This document shows positions 57,618-64,000 of a stretch of DNA of 64,000 bases, piece by piece; the first letter of the stretch is position 1, and the number at the start of each line of letters is the position of its first letter. Position numbers and translations under genes: made by a program. Source of the DNA: Phocaeicola dorei. Lineage in GTDB: Bacteria > Bacteroidota > Bacteroidia > Bacteroidales > Bacteroidaceae. The stretch covers positions 2,201,501 through 2,265,500 of the forward strand of contig NZ_CP046176.1 of assembly GCF_013009555.1 (NCBI RefSeq), read 5' to 3'. Below the pieces are notes generated by a model. That model worked only from the letters and a program-made list of their open reading frames with translations. It was not told where the DNA came from and searched no databases.

Positions 57618-59525
57618 TTAGAAATTCAGGTTCACTCCGGCCATTACCGTCGCCCTCGGCATCGGGTATCCGGCATTGATTTCGTATTTCTGCGCCAGCA
57701 GGTTCTCGCCCCGCGCCCAGATGTCGAGCCACTTCGCCGCCCGGAACGAGGCCCGCAGGTTCCACAACACGAAATTCTCCGTGATCTCCGTTTCGCCGAC
57801 AGCGGTGTACAATCCGGCAATATACTGCAACCCGCTTGAAACCCTCCAGCGGCCTTTTGAGAAGTTCGCCCCGGCATAGAGCTTGTGTTCGGGGGCGGCG
57901 ATGACCGGGTTCTCCATGTGCAGGAAGCTGTAGTTGGCATCCGCCGACCAGTCGGGGCTGATGCGGTAGGCCGCCTGCACCTCCACGCCCGTATTGTCTA
58001 TCTTGCCTGAATTCTGGTTCAGCATGCCGCTGCCGCCGGGGTTGGGCAGGGCCTGGATGAGGTTCTTGCCGTCGATGTAGAAGAGGTTGATGCCGTATCG
58101 CAGACGGCCGTCAAGCAGCTGCTGCGAGAAAGCCAGCTCGTAGTTCCACATCGATTCAGGTTGCAGGTCGGGGTTCTGCGGCGGGAACATGTACATCTCG
58201 CGGAGAATCGGATAGCGGAAGCCTTTCGATGCCGAGGCTTTCAGCTCGATGGCGTGCGGCAGGTGAAACGCCAACCCCGCCTGCGGCACCCACTCCGTGC
58301 CTACGCGCGAATGATGGTCGATGCGCAGCCCGGCATTCAGCGTGAGCCACCGTCCGAAATCCTGGCGGAAATCCATGTAGCCCGCCACTTCGTTCTCATG
58401 CTTATCCACCATGTCGCTGCTCGTGCCGGCGCGGTCGCCGTTCACGTACTCGCTCCACGCATGTCCCCCGTAGCGGAACCAGTCGAAGCCGAAGGTAATC
58501 CGGTTGCCTTTGAAAAAGCGCGTGCTCTGGTAGAGCGAAAGGCCCATCATATCGTCGAACGAATTGAAGCGGTCGTCCTGCGGCCCCTCTCCGGCGGAGG
58601 GCGTGTAGCCGTCATTGATCCAATGGTCGCCCCAGTTGTAGAAGAAGCTCAACGCACCGGAGGTTTTTTCGTAGTCATTCTCCACAGCCAGCGAGGTCAT
58701 CCCCCGTGTGATGCGCTGGTCGCCGTCCAACAGCGGGGCCGACACGGGGCCGGGGTACGATGCGTTGAAATGGGTTATATTCGCATCGGCCCGCACGCGC
58801 CAGCTGTCGGTCGGCTCATAACCCAGCGCGGCATAGCCGCCGTACTGCTCGAAGTTCATATCGGCACGGTGTCCGTCCGTGCGGTTGTACGAGCCGCTGA
58901 CGACACTCGAAAAGCGACCTTTACGAATACGGTTGGTCAGCTCCGTCTCCAGCGTGTTGTAGGAGCCGTAGCCGGTATGCAGGTCGGTCCGCACGCCGTC
59001 CTCGTGCATCCTGCGGGTAACGATATTCACTACGCCGCCCATAGCGTTCGACCCGTAGAGTACGGACGCCGGACCGCGCAACACCTCCACGCGGTCGGCC
59101 AGCAGCGTCTGGTAGGCATCGGATATGGGGTGTCCGAAGATGCCGGCATATTGCGGATGTCCGTCTATCAGCACCATCAGCCGGGCATTGCCGCCGCTCA
59201 GTCCGCGCAGCGAAATACCGCCCGCCGCGCCGTTCGAGACGCCATAGCCCATCACGCCGCGCGAAGTGGTGAACAAGCCCGGCACCTGCTCGGTAAGTAC
59301 CGGAAGCAACGAGGGCTGCATGGCCTGTTCAAGTTTGTTGCGGTTCACTACCGAGACGGTCTGTGAGAGGTGGCGCACGTCGGTCCGGTGGCGTGCGCCC
59401 GTCACCACCACCTCGTCAATAGAATAGGTCCGGTTTATGAATGTTGTGTCGGATACATCCTGCACTTGGGCACTCACTACTGTTGTTACCACCAGTAAAG
59501 AAACGGTTGAAAAGATTTTCTTCAT
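57618..59525 (-). CDS. TonB-dependent outer-membrane receptor (BtuB/CirA-like)
   Basis: A 635-residue receptor with a signal peptide (MKKIFSTVSLLVVTTVVSAQ), a TonB-box-like DEVVVTG near 33-39 and a complete plug domain (LTEQVPGLFTTSRGVMGYGV, then ISLRGLSGGNARLMVLIDGH and LRGPASVLYGSNAMGGVVNI). The 22-strand barrel fills the rest and ends with the expected aromatic residue (VMAGVNLNF). There is no SusD partner, so it belongs to the siderophore, cobalamin or metal-type receptors and not to glycan utilisation. The ligand is unknown. It lies between the esterase and DUF362 genes with gaps of 10 and 19 bases. Confidence 0.9.
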   Translation of the reverse strand: MKKIFSTVSLLVVTTVVSAQVQDVSDTTFINRTYSIDEVVVTGARHRTDVRHLSQTVSVVNRNKLEQAMQPSLLPVLTEQVPGLFTTSRGVMGYGVSNGAAGGISLRGLSGGNARLMVLIDGHPQYAGIFGHPISDAYQTLLADRVEVLRGPASVLYGSNAMGGVVNIVTRRMHEDGVRTDLHTGYGSYNTLETELTNRIRKGRFSSVVSGSYNRTDGHRADMNFEQYGGYAALGYEPTDSWRVRADANITHFNASYPGPVSAPLLDGDQRITRGMTSLAVENDYEKTSGALSFFYNWGDHWINDGYTPSAGEGPQDDRFNSFDDMMGLSLYQSTRFFKGNRITFGFDWFRYGGHAWSEYVNGDRAGTSSDMVDKHENEVAGYMDFRQDFGRWLTLNAGLRIDHHSRVGTEWVPQAGLAFHLPHAIELKASASKGFRYPILREMYMFPPQNPDLQPESMWNYELAFSQQLLDGRLRYGINLFYIDGKNLIQALPNPGGSGMLNQNSGKIDNTGVEVQAAYRISPDWSADANYSFLHMENPVIAAPEHKLYAGANFSKGRWRVSSGLQYIAGLYTAVGETEITENFVLWNLRASFRAAKWLDIWARGENLLAQKYEINAGYPMPRATVMAGVNLNF

Positions 59526-59535
59526 TATAATATGC

Positions 59536-60381
59536 TTAGTAGTTCAATTCTATTTCATAAGTATCATTACATTCAAAATAGTCAGAGAAGAACTGCAAAT
59601 GATAGGTAATTGACTTTCTCCAATAGGCATAGTCGTGAATGCCCGGACGGGAAATGTAATCATGTTCAATATACCGGTACGACAATTCCCTGTGAAGCCG
59701 TTCGTTGGCTTCATGGAAGAAATCTTCTGTACCACAGTCGAAAATGATGGCCAATCCTGGCTTTATCAGATGCAGTTGGTTCATGACCGTATAGACATCC
59801 CATCGTTCACTGTTTGTGTAATAATCGCCAAGTTGCTCTTTCATTTCCCAATGTTCTGCGAAAGGCCGTATGTCTACACCACCGCTCGTCGAGCCACAGG
59901 CTCCGAACAAATCCTGGTGGCGTATCGCTATCCAAAAAGCTCCATGTCCTCCCATGCTGAAGCCTGAGATGGCACGTCCCCTTTTATCGGGAATGGTTTT
60001 ATAATGACTGTCCATATAACCGACAAGCTCTTTAGATATGTACGTTTCATAGCGTACCTGAGAATTGACCGGACTGTCCCAATACCATGAATTTTCACCG
60101 TCGGGACAAACGATTATCATTTCATATCGGTTTGCCAGCTGCGGCAGCTCCGGCTGTATGTCCAGCCAGGCACGGTAGTCTTTGCTGTATCCATGCAGCA
60201 GGTAAAGTACGGGCAAAGATTCCGACTTGTCGTAAACAGCAGGCAGGATGACGACATTTTTCACCGTCTTGTTCATTGACGGACTGAAAACGCCAATAGT
60301 ATCTACCTGCTGTGCCCGAAGCTCAAAAGCGACGAAACACAGCAGAATAGAGTACACGGCTCTTGACAAAAAACACTTCAT
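59536..60381 (-). CDS. Secreted esterase of the esterase D/putative tributyrin family
   Basis: A 281-residue alpha/beta hydrolase with a signal peptide (AVYSILLCFVAFELRAQ). The oxyanion region is LPVLYLLHGYSKDYRAWLDI, the nucleophile Ser sits in ISGFSMGGHGAFW and the acid and His regions are DCGTEDFFHEANERL and PGIHDYAYWRKSI. This is the PF00756 family (esterase D, ferri-enterobactin or feruloyl esterases). ATG 60381 is chosen because the signal peptide begins there; the frame is open 63 bases upstream. Base composition is lower in GC than its neighbours, hinting at a separate origin. With a TonB receptor next to it, an iron-chelate esterase is possible. Confidence 0.84.
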   Translation of the reverse strand: MKCFLSRAVYSILLCFVAFELRAQQVDTIGVFSPSMNKTVKNVVILPAVYDKSESLPVLYLLHGYSKDYRAWLDIQPELPQLANRYEMIIVCPDGENSWYWDSPVNSQVRYETYISKELVGYMDSHYKTIPDKRGRAISGFSMGGHGAFWIAIRHQDLFGACGSTSGGVDIRPFAEHWEMKEQLGDYYTNSERWDVYTVMNQLHLIKPGLAIIFDCGTEDFFHEANERLHRELSYRYIEHDYISRPGIHDYAYWRKSITYHLQFFSDYFECNDTYEIELNY

Positions 60382-60454
60382 TCCGTATTGTTTTTTTTGT
60401 ATTCGTTGAGATTGGTCATATGTCCATTTTCTCCATATGACCAATCAATCCCAT

Positions 60455-61588
60455 TCAGCGTAGCGTTCCCATGTCTATCACATAGCGGAACTTCACTTTC
60501 CCGTCCACCACGTTCCGGTAGGCCCGGTTGATGGCTTCGGCATCCGCTTCCAGCATTTCCACTTCGGGGTAGATATTATGCGCCACCGAATAGTCCAGCA
60601 TCTCCTGAGTTTCGGGAATGCCGGCGATGAGCGTGCCCATCACCTTCTTGCGCATACGCAGGGCCTCGACGTTCAGCATGGGGAGCTGGTCGTGCGAGGG
60701 CATACCGATAAGTACCAACTCGCCGTCCACCTTCAGCATGTTCACGTATTGCTCCACGTCGAAGTTTGTGGGTATCGTGCTGATGATGACACGGAAACTG
60801 TTGCCGAGTTCTTTCATCTCTGCGGGATTGTTCACATTTACATACCGCATGGCACCCATGCGAAGGGCATCGGCACGTTTCTCATCACTGATGTCGAACA
60901 CCGTGACTTCCGCACCGAACGATACGGCATACTGTACGGCCAAATGTCCCAGTCCACCGAACCCAGCGACGGCTATCTTGTCTCCCTTTTTTACGCCTGT
61001 GAACCGTAACGGAGAGTAAGTCGTGGCACCGGCGCAGAGTAGCGGGGCGATACGCTTCATGTCTGCTCCTTCGGGGATTTTCAGCGCGAAATCCTCCGTC
61101 ACGACGATGTTATTGGAATAGCCTCCCAAGGTCGGTGTACCGTCCCATTCGCGGGAGTTATAGGTATAGACGGTCTTGCCGTTGTCGCAATATTGCTCTT
61201 CTCCATTGCGGCAATGTTCGCATTCACCGCAGGAGTTTACCATACAGCCCACACCGGCCATATCGCCTACCTTGAATTTGGTCACGTCCTTGCCAACCGC
61301 TGCCACCCGTCCGGCGATTTCGTGCCCCGGCACCATCGGGTAGATGCTTTCACCCCACTCGGAGCGTGCCTGATGGATGTCACTGTGGCAGATACCCGAA
61401 TACATGATTTCGATCAGGATGTCATGATCGCCCACCGCACGGCGTTCAAACTCGTAGGGTTGCAGGATGCCTTGCTTGTCCATCGCGACGAACCCTTTTG
61501 ACTTTACCGGACTCTTGTCTGTCTGTGCCTGTATTCCTGTTACCGCTCCTATCAGGAGGGCGGACAGGATGATTGCTGTCTTTTTCAT
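60455..61588 (-). CDS. Zn-dependent alcohol dehydrogenase with a signal peptide
   Basis: A 377-residue MDR-family dehydrogenase similar to the CAD/YahK NADP-dependent aldehyde reductases. The catalytic zinc set is GICHSDIH with GHEIAGRV, the structural zinc CGECEHCRNGEEQYC, and the Rossmann motif is AVAGFGGLGHLAVQY. It begins with a clear signal peptide (MKKTAIILSALLIGAVTGIQAQ), whereas this family is normally cytosolic and needs NADP(H). No other Met lies near the mature start. Either the protein really is exported or the operon carries an unusual fusion. Neighbours are the esterase, the iron alcohol dehydrogenase and the aldo/keto reductase. Confidence 0.88.
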   Translation of the reverse strand: MKKTAIILSALLIGAVTGIQAQTDKSPVKSKGFVAMDKQGILQPYEFERRAVGDHDILIEIMYSGICHSDIHQARSEWGESIYPMVPGHEIAGRVAAVGKDVTKFKVGDMAGVGCMVNSCGECEHCRNGEEQYCDNGKTVYTYNSREWDGTPTLGGYSNNIVVTEDFALKIPEGADMKRIAPLLCAGATTYSPLRFTGVKKGDKIAVAGFGGLGHLAVQYAVSFGAEVTVFDISDEKRADALRMGAMRYVNVNNPAEMKELGNSFRVIISTIPTNFDVEQYVNMLKVDGELVLIGMPSHDQLPMLNVEALRMRKKVMGTLIAGIPETQEMLDYSVAHNIYPEVEMLEADAEAINRAYRNVVDGKVKFRYVIDMGTLR

Positions 61589-61620
61589 TCTGTTCTTCGT
61601 TTTTACGTTAATACTTCGTG

Positions 61621-62784
61621 CTATTTGAATGACCGTTCATAAATACCGAGATAATCCTCGTCGCTGAGCGAAAGCGGGTCGGCTGTGATGTCGCCGCCAA
61701 GCACCTCATGGATACGTTTCGGCCAGCTTTTGATTTCTTCCCGGGTAATTCCGGCATCACTCATCTTCAAGTCCTTGCAGTCGATGGAATCAAGCAGCGC
61801 ATCGAGTGCCGCGATGAAATCCTTACCGCTTTGCGGATTTTCCACGCCCATTGCCCGGGCCATCTTCTTCATCGGTTCCTCGGCCGCCTTGCGTTCGGCG
61901 AAGAAATCGAAATACTCGTGGCTGATCATAATCAGTCCTGCCCCGTGTGCCAGGTCGCTATGGTAGGACCCCATGACGTGTTCCATCGTGTGCTGCGAGG
62001 TGCAGAGCATGTAGAATCCGGCCAGGGAGTTGGCAAGTGCCATCTGTGCCCGTGCCTCCTTGTCAGAACCGTCTTTATAGGCAATCGGCAGGTACTTCGC
62101 AATCAGTTCGATGGCTTTCAGGGCGAACATCTCGCCCATCGGGTGTTCGTTCTTGTTGATAACGCTTTCGGCGGCATGGAAGAAAGCGTCCATGCCTTGA
62201 TAGGCGGTGAACTTGGGCGGTACGCTCATCATCAGGTCGGAATCTACGATGGAAATGGCCGGGAACATCGAAACGTCGAACACTCCCGTCTTTTCTTCCA
62301 GCTCATCGTTCGAGATGACGGAAAACATATCCACCTCCGAACCCGTCCCCGCGCTGGTCGTTATGGCAACCAGCGGTGCGCTGGGGTGCGAGAACGCTTT
62401 ATGTCCGCCTTTTGCCGAGAAAGCATAATCCCAAAGGTCGCCGTCATTGACCATCATCAGGGCGATACACTTGCCTGCATCCATTACCGAACCGCCACCC
62501 AACGCTACTACAAAGTCACAACCGTTCTCCCGGGCTTTCCGGGCGGCATCCATCACATTCTCTCGGGTCGGATTCGGGCGAATGCCGTCGAAAAGGACGT
62601 GTTCGACATGAGCCAGGTCGAGTTCCCGTTCTACAGCGGCCAGATAGCCGTATTTTTTCGTACTTTGTCCGTTGGACGTTACGATAAGGGCCTTCCTGCC
62701 GGGCATCTGTTCCAGATGGAGGTTCTTCAGTTGCCCTGCGCCGAAGAGGACTTTTGTGGGCATGAAAAATTGAAAATTGTACAT
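61621..62784 (-). CDS. Iron-containing alcohol dehydrogenase (BDH/YqhD type)
   Basis: A 387-residue group III dehydrogenase. It starts NFQFFMPTKVLFGAGQL, the butanol-dehydrogenase-type signature. The nucleotide site is VALGGGSVMDAGK (about 94-106), followed by TTSAGTGSEVDMFSVI. The metal ligands fit MDAFFHAAES, TMEHVMGSYH and HGAGLIMISHEY. Such enzymes reduce aldehydes such as methylglyoxal, butyraldehyde or malondialdehyde with NADPH. No export signal. Gaps to neighbours are 32 and 38 bases, so it belongs to the island operon. Confidence 0.92.
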   Translation of the reverse strand: MYNFQFFMPTKVLFGAGQLKNLHLEQMPGRKALIVTSNGQSTKKYGYLAAVERELDLAHVEHVLFDGIRPNPTRENVMDAARKARENGCDFVVALGGGSVMDAGKCIALMMVNDGDLWDYAFSAKGGHKAFSHPSAPLVAITTSAGTGSEVDMFSVISNDELEEKTGVFDVSMFPAISIVDSDLMMSVPPKFTAYQGMDAFFHAAESVINKNEHPMGEMFALKAIELIAKYLPIAYKDGSDKEARAQMALANSLAGFYMLCTSQHTMEHVMGSYHSDLAHGAGLIMISHEYFDFFAERKAAEEPMKKMARAMGVENPQSGKDFIAALDALLDSIDCKDLKMSDAGITREEIKSWPKRIHEVLGGDITADPLSLSDEDYLGIYERSFK

Positions 62785-62822
62785 GGTTTCTGATTTTTAA
62801 TCGTTGTTATTACCTTATTTGT

Positions 62823-63665
62823 TTAGAAATCTATCTCATCGGGGTCAAGTCCCGAACCTCCGCAATACGCCATGCGGTCGATGGTCTGCATGTCCGTGTC
62901 CGAAATCTCGAAACCGAAGACGTCGAGGTTTTCGCGGATGCGTTCCGGAGTGACCGATTTGGGAAGCGGAAGTACGCCGTGCTGCAACGCCCAGCGGATG
63001 CAGAGTCGGGCGACCGACTTTCCGTATCGGGCTGCTATGCCTTTCAGGGTCTCGTTAGTCAGCATACGTCCCGTGCCGAGCGGCGACCAGGCTTCTACCA
63101 AAATTCCGTTCGCACGGCAGAAGTCCGTACACTCCCGTTGCATGAAGCCGGGATGGAACTCTATCTGGTTCACCATCGGCTTGACGGTGGCACGGTCGAG
63201 CAACGCCTCCAGATGGTGCGGAAGAAAGTTGCTGACCCCGATGGCCCGTATCTTCCCTTCGTTATAAAGCGTTTCCATGGCACGCCAGGTGTCCGCATTG
63301 ATTTGCCGCCAGTCGGCGAACCGGTGTTCCGTGGCTGGCCAATGTATCAGGTAGAGGTCGAGATAGTCCAGACAGAGGTCGGCCAGCGTGCGGTGGAATG
63401 CACGTAGCGTGGTGTCGTACCCTCTTTCCGTGTTCCACACCTTGCTCGTGACAAAAATCTCCTCACGGGCGATGCCGCTGCGGGCGATTCCTTCGCCCAC
63501 GCCCTGCTCGTTTCCGTATACTGCGGCTGTGTCTATGTGGCGGTAGCCTGCTCGGATGGCGCATTGCACGGCTTCTATGGCCGTCTCACCGTCCGGAGTC
63601 TGCCAGGTGCCGAAACCTACGGACGGTATCCGCACACCGTTTGTCAATTCAAAATCCTTGTTCAT
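62823..63665 (-). CDS. Aldo/keto reductase
   Basis: A 280-residue TIM-barrel AKR. It begins with LTNGVRIPSVGFGTWQTPDG. The catalytic tetrad is visible: Asp and Tyr in HIDTAAVYGNE, Lys in FVTSKVW and His in DLYLIHWP. Cofactor residues lie in IGVSNFLPHH and LPKSVTPERIRENLDV, typical of the AKR5-type 2,5-diketogluconate or methylglyoxal reductases. ATG 63665 is preferred; the frame has an earlier Met at 63686. It is the second gene visible in the operon, 54 bases after the outer-membrane receptor. Confidence 0.92.
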   Translation of the reverse strand: MNKDFELTNGVRIPSVGFGTWQTPDGETAIEAVQCAIRAGYRHIDTAAVYGNEQGVGEGIARSGIAREEIFVTSKVWNTERGYDTTLRAFHRTLADLCLDYLDLYLIHWPATEHRFADWRQINADTWRAMETLYNEGKIRAIGVSNFLPHHLEALLDRATVKPMVNQIEFHPGFMQRECTDFCRANGILVEAWSPLGTGRMLTNETLKGIAARYGKSVARLCIRWALQHGVLPLPKSVTPERIRENLDVFGFEISDTDMQTIDRMAYCGGSGLDPDEIDF

Positions 63666-63719
63666 GGTTGTTACTCTATTATCCATATTTTATGCTTATT
63701 ATTTATCCGTATTTCCTGT

Positions 63720-64000
63720 TCAGAAGTTCATCTTCACTGACAGTTCCGTCGTAAAGGGACGGATGAAAGAACCCGACATCAGGTAGTCCCGGTACATGGA
63801 CGGCTCTGTCACAAGGTCGGCTGCCGCGATGGAACCGCTTGCCCCTTTCTGGTTGAGGAAATTGACAACGTTCGCCGACAGCGAAATGTGACTGTTCAGG
63901 CGGTAGTCGATGCCTCCGAATGTTTCCCAGCGCGGATTGAAGTACAGGGTGTTCGGCTTGTTGATGTATTGCTTGCTGAAATAGCGGAAGCTGAGCCAGA
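63720..64000 (-). CDS. TonB-dependent receptor, C-terminal 92 residues (partial)
   Basis: The minus-strand frame is open at the right edge and ends TELSVKMNF at the stop 63722-63720. The visible part looks like final barrel strands of a TonB-dependent receptor (WLSFRYFSKQYINKP, DYRLNSHISLSANVVNFLNQ) with the C-terminal aromatic residue used for outer-membrane insertion. It has no similarity to the end of the receptor at 57618 beyond family level. It would be a second receptor of the same operon. Confidence 0.75.
   Translation of the reverse strand, partial: WLSFRYFSKQYINKPNTLYFNPRWETFGGIDYRLNSHISLSANVVNFLNQKGASGSIAAADLVTEPSMYRDYLMSGSFIRPFTTELSVKMNF

Noticed and set aside
58161..59366. 401-codon plus-strand frame opposite the TonB receptor
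   Set aside because: It is a mirror of the receptor gene, with His/Arg/Val-rich antisense composition and no domain.

Overview
The window looks like chromosome of a gut Bacteroidaceae, most likely a Phocaeicola (Bacteroides) vulgatus/dorei-type genome, though the species is inferred and not proven. The reasons are Bacteroides-type promoters (TAnnTTTG -7 boxes, some with TTTG about 19 bp upstream), a one-protein hybrid two-component system, a Ser-type sulfatase, a GH95 fucosidase, a NigD-like lipoprotein, a Bacteroidetes-order ATP synthase operon (atpD-C-I-B-E-F-H-A-G) and an RteA/RteB pair.

Bases 1-4.8 kb are a GC-richer accessory patch. It holds a DUF3987 protein (cut by the left edge) and a BT4734/VirE-N-type protein on the minus strand. 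On the plus strand are two very short genes, the wreck of a PD-(D/E)XK/AAA-ATPase-like gene and a DEAH helicase with WG-like repeats. From 4.9 to 9.6 kb is housekeeping: engB, a sodium:solute symporter, recR, a small membrane protein, a GNAT acetyltransferase, an AlgH/YqgE protein and tRNA-Asp.

From 9.9 to 22 kb are glycan and stress genes: a hybrid two-component regulator followed by a GH95 alpha-fucosidase, the nitrosative-stress pair hcp-ric facing a Crp/Fnr regulator, and a sulfatase behind a strong palindrome. From 22 to 32 kb: a NigD-like lipoprotein, a two-component system with a PepSY-like periplasmic protein, an LpxH-like phosphoesterase overlapping a glycosyltransferase, ppk-ppx and an M28 peptidase.

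The nine-gene F-type ATP synthase operon fills 32.6-39.9 kb. Next come a methyltransferase, a RavA/ViaA (MoxR/VWA) pair and an OprO/P-like porin. At 45.2-49.7 kb is a 2-aminoethylphosphonate module: a DUF5690 membrane protein, phnX and phnW in one operon, with a divergent gene of unknown family carrying an N-terminal helix-turn-helix. A HelD-like helicase ends the ordinary backbone at 52.1 kb.

From about 52.4 kb to the right edge is a foreign, GC-rich, mosaic island, all on the minus strand. It holds rteA and a nonsense-interrupted rteB, a 5'-truncated tatC, a DUF362 protein, a TonB-dependent receptor, an esterase, a Zn-dependent alcohol dehydrogenase that unusually carries a signal peptide, an iron alcohol dehydrogenase, an aldo/keto reductase and the end of a second TonB-dependent receptor. 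It resembles cargo of a conjugative transposon. No integrase, relaxase or proven attachment site lies inside the window. The parts most worth following up are this redox/receptor operon and the phosphonate module with its unassigned regulator.
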